A stretch of 64,000 bases of DNA from Herbaspirillum huttiense. GTDB taxonomy: Bacteria > Pseudomonadota > Gammaproteobacteria > Burkholderiales > Burkholderiaceae_D. The notes under the pieces are model-generated. The model ran no database searches, had not been told where the DNA came from, and saw nothing but the letters and a program-made list of their open reading frames with translations. Positions within the stretch are counted from its first letter, which is position 1; each line of letters opens with the position of its first letter. The position numbers and the translations under genes were made by a program. This document shows, in pieces, positions 54,699 through 63,506 of this stretch. The stretch spans positions 1,860,001 to 1,924,000 of the forward strand of contig NZ_CP037993.1 of the NCBI RefSeq assembly GCF_004367745.1, in the 5' to 3' direction.

Positions 54699-56219
54699 GT
54701 GAACGCCAGCCATCCCCCCTCGGCCGCCTTGTGCAGCCTGTCGCATATCCGCAAGTCCTTTGGTCCCGTCAAGGCGCTGCAAGATGTGAGCGTGGACATC
54801 CAGCCCGGTGAATGCTGGGGCCTGGTCGGCCACAACGGCGCGGGCAAGTCCACCCTCATGAACGTGCTGGCCGGCGTGCTGCCCGGTGACGACGGCCAGA
54901 TCATCATCGACGGTCAGGCCCGCCAGAACTACACCACGCAGGCCGCCTACCGGCTGGGCGTGCGTTGCGTCTTCCAGGAATTGTCCCTGTGCCAGAACCT
55001 CAATGTGGCCGAAAACCTCTGCGTGTTTCATCCGCAGCTCAAGGGCTGGGGCTGGCGGCGCCGGGCGCGCAAGCTGGTGACGGAGAAGCTCGATGACATC
55101 TTCCCCGGCCATGGCATCGATCCCGATCGCATCGTCGGCGAACTCAGCATCACCCAGCGCCAGATGGTGGAAATCGCCTGCGCCTTCACGGTGGTCGATG
55201 CGCCGGTGCGCCTGCTGATCCTCGATGAACCGACCTCCAGTCTCGATGCGCAAACGGCAGCGCGGCTGACGGCCTACATCCGCCGGCGTCTTGAAGACGG
55301 CATGAGCCTGGTCTTCATCTCGCACATGCTGGGCGAGATCTTTGACTGCTGCAATCGGATTGCCGTCATGCGCGATGGACAGCTGGTCTTGCAGGATCAC
55401 ACCGCCCATCTCACACGTGATGCGCTGGTCCACGCCATGGGCCACGCCGACCAGAAGCAGATCGAGCGTCAGGCCGAACAGCAGGCGCAGCAGGAATCGG
55501 AGTCCGCAGACGTGCAAAGCCAGCAACTGCTGGAAGTGAAACTGCCGGCAGCGTCACCGGTCGGTGCACTGGGCGTGCGCCGTGGCCAGGTGGTCGGATT
55601 GTCCGGGCTGGCAGGGCAGGGGCAGACCGAGATGCTGATCCGGCTCTTCGAGCAATATCGCGGCAAGATGCGGGTGGCCTTCGTGGCCGGGGATCGCGCG
55701 CGCGATGGCAACTTCCCGCTGTGGAGCATCCTGCGCAACCTGAGCATCCGCGAGCTGCCGCATCTGGCGCGCGGCGGCGTGATCGATCGTGCCGCCGAAG
55801 CCGAACTGGGCCGCCAGTGGCATGAACGCGTGGCGATCCGTACGCCGGACCTGTCCAACAATATCCTCTCGCTGTCCGGTGGCAACCAGCAGAAGGTGCT
55901 GTTTGCGCGGGCCTTGTCGTCGGATGCGGAACTGATCCTGATGGACGATCCCATGCGCGGCGTCGACTTCGGCACCAAGGTCGACATGTATCGCCTGATC
56001 CGCGCAGAAGCGGCGCGCGGCCGCAGCTTCGTCTGGTACACCACCGAGAACGACGAGCTCGAATACTGCGATGCGACCTACGTCTTCTACCAGCAGCAGG
56101 TCACCCTGAAACTGGCCCGCCATGAACTCTCGGAGGAACGCATCATCGCCGCGTCCTTCGGCAACGTGCGCGCCGATGGCGGCACCGTCACACCCCCACT
56201 CGAAGGAGCCCGCGCATGA
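54699..56219 (+). CDS. sugar ABC transporter ATPase with two nucleotide-binding domains
   Basis: 506 residues from a GTG at 54699 (AGGTGA before it). First domain: Walker A GHNGAGKST, signature-like LSITQRQMVEIA, Walker B LLILDEPTSSLD. Second domain (about 285-490): its Walker A position reads GLAGQGQTE without the lysine, normal for RbsA/MglA-type proteins, with signature LSGGNQQK and a Walker B of LILMDDPMRGVD. The two domains are joined by a Gln/Glu-rich linker. It energises both permeases and overlaps the first permease gene by 4 bp. Confidence 0.94.
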   Translation: MNASHPPSAALCSLSHIRKSFGPVKALQDVSVDIQPGECWGLVGHNGAGKSTLMNVLAGVLPGDDGQIIIDGQARQNYTTQAAYRLGVRCVFQELSLCQNLNVAENLCVFHPQLKGWGWRRRARKLVTEKLDDIFPGHGIDPDRIVGELSITQRQMVEIACAFTVVDAPVRLLILDEPTSSLDAQTAARLTAYIRRRLEDGMSLVFISHMLGEIFDCCNRIAVMRDGQLVLQDHTAHLTRDALVHAMGHADQKQIERQAEQQAQQESESADVQSQQLLEVKLPAASPVGALGVRRGQVVGLSGLAGQGQTEMLIRLFEQYRGKMRVAFVAGDRARDGNFPLWSILRNLSIRELPHLARGGVIDRAAEAELGRQWHERVAIRTPDLSNNILSLSGGNQQKVLFARALSSDAELILMDDPMRGVDFGTKVDMYRLIRAEAARGRSFVWYTTENDELEYCDATYVFYQQQVTLKLARHELSEERIIAASFGNVRADGGTVTPPLEGARA

Positions 56220-57190
56220 CTACGCTTGCCCGCACCCCCGTGCGTGCGCGCCACGGCCTGCTGTCGCGCCACGAGATCCAGACCCTGCTGCTGCCCATGG
56301 CCACGCTGGCCGTGGTGCTGGCGCCGATCTTCTGGATCAATCCCAATACGATGAGTTATTTCGGGCTGGGTCTGCTGCTGAATCTGGCCGTGCCGATGAT
56401 CCTGGCCAGCATGGCGCAGCTGTGCATCATTGCCGTCAATGACCTGGATCTGTCCATCGGTGCCTTCATCAGCCTGGTCTCCTGCATCGCCGTGACCTGG
56501 TTGCCGGAGCGTCCGCTGCTGGGCGTGGCGGCGTTGATTGCCTGCGTGCTGCTGTACGCGGCCATCGGCGCGCTGGTGGAATTGTTCGATCTGCCGTCCA
56601 TCGTGGTAACGCTGGGCCTGTCCTTCGTCTGGGGCGGCTGGGCGCTGATCCTGCTGCCCATGCCGGGCGGTGCCACGCCGCAATGGATACAGGATGTGAT
56701 GAACCTGGCCATTCCGGTGGTGCCTACGCCCATCGTCTATGCGGTCCTGATCGCGCTGTGCGGACACTGGTTCCTGATGCGTTCCTCGCTGGGCGTGCGG
56801 CTGCGCGGAGCCGGCGGCAATCCCAAGGCCATCGTGCGCAGCGGCGGTTCGGTGGTGCGCGCCAAGGCGCTGATGTACGGGCTGGCCGGTGTGCTGGGCA
56901 TCTTCTCTGCGCTGACGCTGGTCGGCATCACCACCTCGGCCGATGCCAATATTGCGCAGCGCTACACGTTGATCTCGATTGCCGCCGTGATCCTGGGCGG
57001 CGGCAGCTTCATCGGCGGCAAGGTCTCGCCCATCGGTGCCACGCTGGGGGCCATCACGCTGGGGATCGCGGCCTCGTTCCTGTCCTTCCTCAACATCGCG
57101 CCGAAGTGGCAGATCGGCTTGCAGGGCGCGATCCTGATCATCGTGTTGTCGATGCGCATCCTGCTGTCGGCACGGGGAGAACGTCAATGA
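56216..57190 (+). CDS. sugar ABC transporter permease (RbsC-like) 1
   Basis: 324 residues, about ten helices. RbsC-family sequences: NDLDLSIGAFISLVSCIAVT in the first third and TLISIAAVILGGGSFIGGKV near residue 245-265. The start overlaps the ATPase stop, and its own stop overlaps the next permease (ATGA), so the three are translated in coupled fashion. Confidence 0.94.
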   Translation: MTTLARTPVRARHGLLSRHEIQTLLLPMATLAVVLAPIFWINPNTMSYFGLGLLLNLAVPMILASMAQLCIIAVNDLDLSIGAFISLVSCIAVTWLPERPLLGVAALIACVLLYAAIGALVELFDLPSIVVTLGLSFVWGGWALILLPMPGGATPQWIQDVMNLAIPVVPTPIVYAVLIALCGHWFLMRSSLGVRLRGAGGNPKAIVRSGGSVVRAKALMYGLAGVLGIFSALTLVGITTSADANIAQRYTLISIAAVILGGGSFIGGKVSPIGATLGAITLGIAASFLSFLNIAPKWQIGLQGAILIIVLSMRILLSARGERQ

Positions 57191-58149
57191 GCGCCGCGCG
57201 TGCAACGATGGGGGCCGCGCTGCAACAGCGGCCCTGGGTCTGGTCCTTCATGGGGGCGGCCTTGCTGTGGCTGGCCACGCTGGCGGTGGCCGGGCCGGAG
57301 GCGGCCTTCAATATCGGCTTGTCGGCGTTTTCTTTCGGGGCGCTGATGGTGCTGGTGGGCCTGGGGCAGATGCTGGTGGTGACCACCGGGCCGGGCAACA
57401 TCGATCTCTCCATTCCGTCCACCATCGCGCTGGCCGGGGCGCTGGGCTTGCGTACCATGGGCGGCGAGGATGGCGGCATCCTGCTCGGGCTGCTGGTCAC
57501 GCTCGGGGTGGGTGTCGGCATCGGGCTGGCCAATTATCTGCTGATCCGTCTGCTGCAGATTCCGCCCATCATCGCCACCATGTCGTCGTCCTTCATCCTG
57601 CAGTCGCTGGCGATTCATGTCGGGCAGGGCCTCAAAATCACGCCACCGCAATTGCTGGCCAGCTTCGCGACCGGATGGCTGCTGCACCTTCCGCAACTGG
57701 CCTGGCTGGTGCTGGCCGTGGCGCTGGGGTTGGCCTGGATACTGGGGCGCACGCTGTTCGGCCGCTTCCTCTCGGCGGTCGGCCAGAATGCGCGCGCGGC
57801 CTGGCTGGCGGGCATCGGCGTGGAACGCATCCGCTGCCTGTGCTACGTGCTGTGCGCGGTCTTTGCGGCGCTGTGCGCCTTGCTCATCGCCGGTTTCTCG
57901 GGCGGGGCCTCGCTCGACATGGGCAATGAATATCTGTTGATGTCGGTGGCCGTGGTGGTCATCGGCGGTACCAGCGTCACCGGTGGCCGGCCCAGCGTGG
58001 CCGGGATCTGGGGCGCGGCGCTGTTCCTGTATTTCACCAATACGCTGTTGAACGTGGTGGGCCTGTCGGCGGGCGAACGCTCGGTGCTGTCGGGGCTCAT
58101 CATCATCGCCGTGATCGTCTGTTCCGGCCGCCGCCGTCAGTATCGCTGA
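57187..58149 (+). CDS. sugar ABC transporter permease (RbsC-like) 2
   Basis: 320 residues, about ten helices, ATG at 57187 overlapping the previous stop. TTGPGNIDLSIPSTIALAGA and LLMSVAVVVIGGTSVTGGRP are the equivalents of the RbsC motifs. Heterodimer partner of the first permease, unlike the single-gene homodimer in E. coli ribose uptake. Confidence 0.94.
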   Translation: MSAARATMGAALQQRPWVWSFMGAALLWLATLAVAGPEAAFNIGLSAFSFGALMVLVGLGQMLVVTTGPGNIDLSIPSTIALAGALGLRTMGGEDGGILLGLLVTLGVGVGIGLANYLLIRLLQIPPIIATMSSSFILQSLAIHVGQGLKITPPQLLASFATGWLLHLPQLAWLVLAVALGLAWILGRTLFGRFLSAVGQNARAAWLAGIGVERIRCLCYVLCAVFAALCALLIAGFSGGASLDMGNEYLLMSVAVVVIGGTSVTGGRPSVAGIWGAALFLYFTNTLLNVVGLSAGERSVLSGLIIIAVIVCSGRRRQYR

Positions 58150-58184
58150 GGCGCCAGCGTCAATTACACCGAAAAGGAGAACGC

Positions 58185-59102
58185 ATGTCCTTGCCCGATA
58201 CCCCCTTCCAGCATCTCGATCCGCGCTTTCGCCGCATGGTCATCGACACCGCCCAGGTCGATCGTCTCTACCACGGCTGCCGCTGGGCCGAAGGCCCGGT
58301 GTGGCTGCCGGCCACGCAGGAACTGATCTGGAGCGACATCCCCAACAATCGCCTGATGCGCTGGTCTGAGGGCGCAGGGGCGGGCGTATTTCGCGAGCCC
58401 TCCAACTTCAACAACGGCAATACGCTGGACCGCGAAGGCCGCATCGTCGGCTGCCTGCACGGTGGCCGCGCCGTGGTCCGCACCGAACACGATGGCAGCA
58501 TCACCACGCTGGCCTCGCACTGGCAGGGCAAGCGCCTCAATTCGCCCAATGACGTGGTGGTCAAGTCCGATGGCTCGATCTGGTTCACCGATCCGGATTA
58601 CGGCATCAACAGCGATTACGAAGGCTATCAGGCCGAGAGCGAAATCGGTGCGTGCAATGTCTATCGCATCCATGGCGACAGCGGTGACATCAGCCTCGTC
58701 AGCAGCGACCTGGAGCGCCCCAACGGGCTGGCGTTCTCCACCGATGAGAGCCGGCTCTACATCGCCGATACCGGCCTCACGCACCGTGCGGGCGGGCCGC
58801 ATCACATCCGCGTATTCGATGTGGTGGAGGGCGCCACGCTCAAGGGCGGCGAGGTGTTTGCAACCATCGATCCGGGGCTGGCCGATGGTTTCCGGCTGGA
58901 TGCCCAGGGCAACATCTGGACCTCGGCCGGCGATGGCGTGCATTGCTATGCGCCGGATGGCACCTTGCTGGGCAAGATTTTGACTCCGGAAGTGGTGTCC
59001 AATGTGGTCTTCGGCGGGCCGCGCGGCAATCGCCTCTTCATCACCGCCACCACCTCGCTGTATGCGGTGTATCTGGCGGTCAACGGGGCCGTGCGGCCCT
59101 GA
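58185..59102 (+). CDS. SMP-30/gluconolactonase-family lactonase
   Basis: 305 residues, ATG after AAAAGGAGAACGC. Six-bladed propeller of the SMP-30/LRE type: CRWAEGPVWLPATQELIWSD at the N-terminus, LNSPNDVVVKSDGSIWFTDP carrying the Asn/Asp metal ligands, RPNGLAFSTDESRLYIADTG and SNVVFGGPRGNRLFITAT. Hydrolyses a sugar lactone with a divalent metal. No signal peptide, so cytoplasmic. As the last gene of the sugar ABC operon it suggests that the imported sugar is oxidised to a lactone inside the cell. Confidence 0.93.
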   Translation: MSLPDTPFQHLDPRFRRMVIDTAQVDRLYHGCRWAEGPVWLPATQELIWSDIPNNRLMRWSEGAGAGVFREPSNFNNGNTLDREGRIVGCLHGGRAVVRTEHDGSITTLASHWQGKRLNSPNDVVVKSDGSIWFTDPDYGINSDYEGYQAESEIGACNVYRIHGDSGDISLVSSDLERPNGLAFSTDESRLYIADTGLTHRAGGPHHIRVFDVVEGATLKGGEVFATIDPGLADGFRLDAQGNIWTSAGDGVHCYAPDGTLLGKILTPEVVSNVVFGGPRGNRLFITATTSLYAVYLAVNGAVRP

Positions 59103-59126
59103 GCGGCCGCAGGCGCGCCGTCTGCA

Positions 59127-60017
59127 TCAGTCGCCCGGTGTGCGCACCGGGCGTTTCTTTTTCATGGTCACGCCCAGTCCGGCGACGATGGCCACGGCAC
59201 CCGTCATCATCGACACCGACAGCGTCTCGCCCAGGATCCACGCCGAGGCCAGTACGCCGAACAGCGGCGAAAGCGCATTGAGCATGAGCGCCTTCACGCC
59301 CAGCCGCGCTACCACCCAGTTGAACAAGGCCACGCTGACGATGCTCACCAGCACGCCCTGGTAGGCGCTCTGCAGCAGCAGTGCCGAGGCCGGCTTGCTG
59401 AAAGTCTGCGTGCCCAGCCACGGCAGCGCCAGCAGCATGCAGGCCAGCGACAGCACTTGCGTCAGCGCCACCGCATCCAGGGGCGCAATCTTCCAGGCGC
59501 GATTGAGCATCAGGTAACTCGACCACATCAGCGCCGACAGCACAAACAGCAGATCGCCGCGCCACGCGCCATCGGGAGCCAGTCCGCCGCTGGCGAGAAT
59601 GCCATTGAGCGCCACCAGTACCAGCCCGGCAAGCAGCAGTAGCACGCCCCACAGGGAGATGCGTTCGCGCTGCCCGAGGGCGAAGCGGCTGATCGCCATG
59701 CCGAACAGCGGCGTCAGGGCCGGATGGATCAGCGCGCCATGTGAAGCCGGCGCGTAGTTCACGCCCGCCACCAGCACCAGGCTGAACAAGGGGCCGGACA
59801 GCAGGAACAGCACCAGCCCGCGTCCCCAGCCGACACCGCAGGCCTGCCAGAGCCCGCGCCGCCAGGCAAAGGGCAGGATCAGCAGGCCGCTGGTGAGAAA
59901 GCGCATCAAGGTCGCATCCAGGGGCGTGAGCCCTTGCTGCAAGCCGTAGCGCGAGATCACGGGCTGTAGGCCCCAGATGAGCGCGACCAGGATGCCGGAG
60001 AGGAGGGGAGGAGGCAT
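59127..60017 (-). CDS. EamA/DMT-family membrane transporter
   Basis: 296 residues from the ATG at 60017, ten predicted helices in two EamA halves (first ILVALIWGLQPVISRYGLQQ; second DLLFVLSALMWSSYLMLNRA). Ends in a basic tail MKKKRPVRTPGD. Members of this family export metabolites such as amino acids or nucleotides; the substrate is unknown. Divergent from the AraC gene across 170 bp, so that regulator may control it. Confidence 0.9.
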   Translation of the reverse strand: MPPPLLSGILVALIWGLQPVISRYGLQQGLTPLDATLMRFLTSGLLILPFAWRRGLWQACGVGWGRGLVLFLLSGPLFSLVLVAGVNYAPASHGALIHPALTPLFGMAISRFALGQRERISLWGVLLLLAGLVLVALNGILASGGLAPDGAWRGDLLFVLSALMWSSYLMLNRAWKIAPLDAVALTQVLSLACMLLALPWLGTQTFSKPASALLLQSAYQGVLVSIVSVALFNWVVARLGVKALMLNALSPLFGVLASAWILGETLSVSMMTGAVAIVAGLGVTMKKKRPVRTPGD

Positions 60018-60187
60018 GGCGAAATCGTTGGATGAAAACCGTACAGTAGGGCAGGGCCGGTTGACTGACTTTCGTACTTGGGTCAAGAATGTTTGAATTT
60101 ACGCCAAGCTGCGAGGCAAGCTTCGTGGTGGCGGAGTTTCCATCATCGGTGCGTCATCTTTGCATGTACGCCAAGCGAGACCAGACC

Positions 60188-60982
60188 ATGCGCAAGCCTT
60201 CTCTCTCCCGTTCCCCGCTGCCTATCGACCGGGTGGACCGCATCGCGCGCCCGGTGGTGGCGGCCGGCGCCGATTACGCGCGCGATTCGCTGCAGGCCTG
60301 GCACAGCCATCGCCGGGCGCAGTTGCTGTTCGGGCTGGGGGGATTGATGCAGGTGGTGACGCAGGATGGGGCCTGGGTGGTGCCGCCGCAGCACGCGGTG
60401 TGGATTCCTTCCGGGCGCGAGCACCAGAGCCGCATGCTCTTGCCGGTGACGACCTGCAGCGCCTTCGTCGAGCCCGAACATGCGCCGCGCGCCGCGCGGA
60501 CCTGCCAGGTGCTGGAGGTGCATCCGCTGCTGCGCGAGCTGCTGATCGAAGCCACCCGCATCGATCCGCATTACGCGCCCGACAGTCGCGAAGAGGCATT
60601 GATGCACCTGCTGCTCAAGGAGATCGCCCGCGCCCGCGAGATTCCCATGTACGTGCCGCTGCCGCAGGAGGAGAAGCTGGGGGCGCTGTGTCGCGACTTC
60701 ATGCGATCGCCCTCGATCCGCGCGCGCCCGGCCGAGTGGGCCGAACAATTGCACATGAGCGAGCGCAGCTTCACCCGCAGATTCCTGGCGCAGACCGGCA
60801 TGGGCTTCCAGCAATGGCGGCTGCGCGCCTGCATCGTCAATGCGATCTCGCGGCTGGCGCTGGGACACTCGGTGACGGCCATTGCCTACGACCTCGGCTA
60901 CGAACAGCCGGCGACCTTCTCGACCATGTTCAAGCGGATGACGGGATATGTCCCCTCAGCGCATCCGGCCGTGCGCGCATAA
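60188..60982 (+). CDS. AraC-family regulator with cupin sensor
   Basis: 264 residues from the ATG at 60188; an ATG at 60164 is an alternative. N-terminal cupin-like domain (about 20-110; WHSHRRAQLLFGLGGLMQVV, VPPQHAVWIPSGREHQSRM) and C-terminal AraC HTH (about 165-262; WAEQLHMSERSFTRRFLAQT, IAYDLGYEQPATFSTMFKRM). It is divergent from the EamA exporter, a frequent pair in proteobacteria, and probably controls it in response to an exported or related compound. Confidence 0.9.
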   Translation: MRKPSLSRSPLPIDRVDRIARPVVAAGADYARDSLQAWHSHRRAQLLFGLGGLMQVVTQDGAWVVPPQHAVWIPSGREHQSRMLLPVTTCSAFVEPEHAPRAARTCQVLEVHPLLRELLIEATRIDPHYAPDSREEALMHLLLKEIARAREIPMYVPLPQEEKLGALCRDFMRSPSIRARPAEWAEQLHMSERSFTRRFLAQTGMGFQQWRLRACIVNAISRLALGHSVTAIAYDLGYEQPATFSTMFKRMTGYVPSAHPAVRA

Positions 60983-61009
60983 AAAAGGCCGGAGCATTTC
61001 ACTCCGGCC
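60981..61009 (-). terminator. terminator of dadA (read leftward)
   Basis: GGCCGGAG (60987-60994) / CTCCGGCC (61002-61009). On the minus strand it runs into TTTTTT (60981-60986), an ideal terminator 50 bp past the dadA stop. Confidence 0.9.
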
Positions 61010-61059
61010 AACCATTCTGCGAGGGATGCAGAAGAGACTATCGATACGCGATGGGGCGA

Positions 61060-62361
61060 TCAGGCCCCTGCCAGGCGCGGCGTCTGCACGGTGCTGCCTG
61101 AGGCCATGTAGCGCGCCACCGACAGGTCTTCATGGGCGATGGCAGGGCGGCGGCCCGAGATCAGGTCGGCCAGCAGCTGGCCCGAACCGCAGGACATGGT
61201 CCAGCCCAGCGTGCCGTGACCGGTGTTGATGTACAGGTTCGAGACCGGGGTGGCACCGACCACGGGCGTGCCGTCCGGGGTCATCGGGCGCAGGCCGGTC
61301 CAGAAGCTGGCTTGCTTCGTATCGCCTGCACCGGGGAACAGATCGTTGACCACCAGTTCCAGCGTGGCGCGGCGCTTGGCCTTGAGGGCCGTGTCATAGC
61401 CGACGATCTCGGCCATGCCACCGACGCGGATGCGGTCATCGAAGCGGGTGACGGCGATCTTGTAGGTCTCGTCGAGAATGGTGGAGACCGGTGCGGCCGA
61501 TGCATCGGTGATCGGCACGGTGATCGAGTAACCCTTGAGCGGATACACCGGAATGCCCGGCAGGCCGGGGATGTCGCGCAGCAGTTGCGGCGAGTAGGAG
61601 CCAAGGGCGACCACGTAGCTGTCAGCCTGCACCAGTTCCTTGCCGCAGACTACGCCGGCGATCTTGCCACCGGCCATGGTGAGGGCGTCGATCGCGACGC
61701 CATAACGGAATTTCACGCCCAGTTGCTCGGCCATCCTGGCCAGGCGGGTGGTGAAGAGCTGGCAGTCGCCGGTCTCGTCATTGGGCAGGCGCAGGCCGCC
61801 GGTGAGCTTGCCGCGTACCTTCTCCAGCGCCGGCTCGGCACCGCCCAGTTGTTCCGGGGTCAGCAGTTCGAAGGGGACGCCGGCTTCCTGCAGCACGGCG
61901 ATGTCCTTGGCGGCACCCTCGAGCTGTTCCTGCGAGCGGAACAGTTGCAGCGTGCCTTGCTGGCGGCCTTCATAGGGAATGCCGACATCGGCGCGCAGGT
62001 CGCGCAGGCAGTCGCGGCTGTATTCAGCCAGGCGCACCATGCGTTCCTTGTTGACGGCGTAGCTTTCGGCATTGCAGTTGCGCAGCATCTGCCACATCCA
62101 GCGCAGCTGGTTGAGCGTGCCGTCCGGGCGGATGGCCAGCGGGGCATGTTCCTGGAACATCCACTTGATGGCCTTCAGGGGAATACCGGGCGCGGCCCAG
62201 GGCGAGGCATAGCCGGGAGAGATCTGGCCGGCGTTGCCGAAGGAGGTTTCCAGCGCGGGGCCGGGCTGGCGGTCCAGCACGGTCACATCGTGACCGGCCC
62301 TGGCCAGATACCAGGCGCTGGTGACCCCGATGACACCGCTTCCAAGAATGACGACGCGCAT
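61060..62361 (-). CDS. dadA: D-amino acid dehydrogenase small subunit
   Basis: 433 residues from the ATG at 62361 behind GGGGAG. N-terminal FAD fold [20 protein letters not shown], substrate/FAD stretches [20 protein letters not shown] and a C-terminal [20 protein letters not shown] with [12 protein letters not shown]. It deaminates D-alanine and other D-amino acids to oxo acids, feeding electrons to the respiratory chain. A dadX racemase would be expected nearby but is not seen. Divergent from an Lrp-type regulator. Confidence 0.95.
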   Translation of the reverse strand: MRVVILGSGVIGVTSAWYLARAGHDVTVLDRQPGPALETSFGNAGQISPGYASPWAAPGIPLKAIKWMFQEHAPLAIRPDGTLNQLRWMWQMLRNCNAESYAVNKERMVRLAEYSRDCLRDLRADVGIPYEGRQQGTLQLFRSQEQLEGAAKDIAVLQEAGVPFELLTPEQLGGAEPALEKVRGKLTGGLRLPNDETGDCQLFTTRLARMAEQLGVKFRYGVAIDALTMAGGKIAGVVCGKELVQADSYVVALGSYSPQLLRDIPGLPGIPVYPLKGYSITVPITDASAAPVSTILDETYKIAVTRFDDRIRVGGMAEIVGYDTALKAKRRATLELVVNDLFPGAGDTKQASFWTGLRPMTPDGTPVVGATPVSNLYINTGHGTLGWTMSCGSGQLLADLISGRRPAIAHEDLSVARYMASGSTVQTPRLAGA

Positions 62362-62467
62362 GCTGAACTCCCCGTTTCGTTGATGCCGCTGCAAAAGGCT
62401 TGTGGATTAGAAGATTCAGCTATCATATGGGCGAATAAATAGTATTTGTTTTCATATTTCTTGCTGA

Positions 62468-62517
62468 TTTCATGAAAGTTTCATGAAAATCGCGCTGAAA
62501 CGGGAAAATTTCATGAG
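62468..62517 (+). promoter_or_regulatory. tandem palindromes upstream of the dadA regulator
   Basis: TTTCATGAAA occurs at 62468-62477 and 62479-62488, each a perfect palindrome and 11 bp apart, one helical turn. A third copy, TTTCATGAG, is at 62509-62517 over the start codon. This is the pattern expected of a site for a dimeric regulator such as the adjacent Lrp protein, autoregulating and perhaps activating dadA. Confidence 0.6.
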
Positions 62518-63001
62518 AACTCAGCAACAGTCCATCCGCACCCTCGACAAGCTCGATCACCGCATCCTGGCCGTGCTGCAAAAGGATGGCCGCATTTCCA
62601 TGAAGGAGCTCGGGGAGCAGGTCGGTTTGTCAGTCACGCCCTGCATCGAACGGGTCAGGCGCATGGAGCGCGATGGTGTCATCAGCGGCTATTACGCGCG
62701 CGTCAATCCCGAGTCATTGGGGGCGACCTTGCTGGTGTTCGTGGAGATCACGCTCAATCACAAGTCCGGCAACATGTTCGAGCAGTTCCGCCGCGAGGTG
62801 CTGCGCATTCCCGAAGTGCAGGAATGCCACCTGGTTTCGGGCGACTTCGACTACCTCATCAAGGCACGCATCCGGGGCATGGCGGAATACCGCAAGCTGC
62901 TGGGCGACATCCTGCTGCAGCTGCCGGGGGCGGCGCAGTCCAAGAGCTATGTAGTGATGGAAGAGATCAAGGAGACGCTGGCGCTGCCGCTGGATGACTG
63001 A
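62513..63001 (+). CDS. Lrp/AsnC-family regulator of dadA
   Basis: 162 residues from the ATG at 62513; an earlier in-frame ATG at 62483 is inside the palindromes and less likely. AsnC-type HTH (about 8-55; LDHRILAVLQKDGRISMKEL, VGLSVTPCIERVRRMERDGV) then RAM domain (about 70-150; LLVFVEITLNHKSGNMFEQF, ECHLVSGDFDYLIKARIRGM). It resembles DadR/BkdR-like Lrp proteins that activate the D-amino acid dehydrogenase gene, and divergence from dadA supports that. Confidence 0.92.
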   Translation: MRTQQQSIRTLDKLDHRILAVLQKDGRISMKELGEQVGLSVTPCIERVRRMERDGVISGYYARVNPESLGATLLVFVEITLNHKSGNMFEQFRREVLRIPEVQECHLVSGDFDYLIKARIRGMAEYRKLLGDILLQLPGAAQSKSYVVMEEIKETLALPLDD

Positions 63002-63506
63002 GCCCGGCAGCAGCCGGTACGGATGGGCGTACGGATAACAGTACAGTGGCCGGACAGTTCCGGTACAGAAAAGCAGACACCCGCAACTTCAGCTACTGTA
63101 CACATCGTCGGCGAGTCTTTGCGCGCGCGGCTTGACAGGCACTGTGCTTGAATCCGCCATGGCTTCCTGTGCATTCCGGTTGCAGCGTGCGTGTCCTAGA
63201 CTTCACCTACATTAGGGCCTGTTCACATTCAATCTGTGAGTGCGAGAGGTCGCCAAGCGTTGACTGCCTAGGCGCAGCGACGCGCCGTGGTGGTGCCACG
63301 GCAAGGAGCTGCAACAACGGCAGGCGACGCTTGGCGGCCTCTCCCGGAGGGTTGCCCCCAGAAGGCGCGCTGGCCGCGTTGCACGTCAGGGCTGGTGGCA
63401 CCACCACCAGCCCTGACGCGCGCCTTGCCAGCCCGCCTTCTGGGGGCAACGCATCTCACAGATTGAATGTGAACAGGCCCTAGACTCCACTCCATCCCGA
63501 GACATC
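63002..63506. other. 505-bp region holding a MITE
   Basis: No gene. 63002-63212 shows no promoter of good match; 63213-63482 is the MITE; the last 24 bp lead to the start of the next gene. Confidence 0.6.
63213..63482. mobile_element. miniature inverted-repeat element (MITE), 270 bp
   Basis: GGGCCTGTTCACATTCAATC (first 20 of 26 bases, 63215-63240) is repeated in perfect inverted form at 63455-63480. A TA is directly outside both ends (63213-63214, 63481-63482), fitting a TA target-site duplication. Inside are two long hairpins: 63244-63260 pairs 63327-63343 (16 of 17) around a smaller GCCGTGG/CCACGGC stem, and 63352-63374 pairs 63427-63449 (22 of 23) around a 14-bp stem (63385-63398/63404-63417). 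No reading frame. It is a non-autonomous element needing a transposase from elsewhere. Confidence 0.9.
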
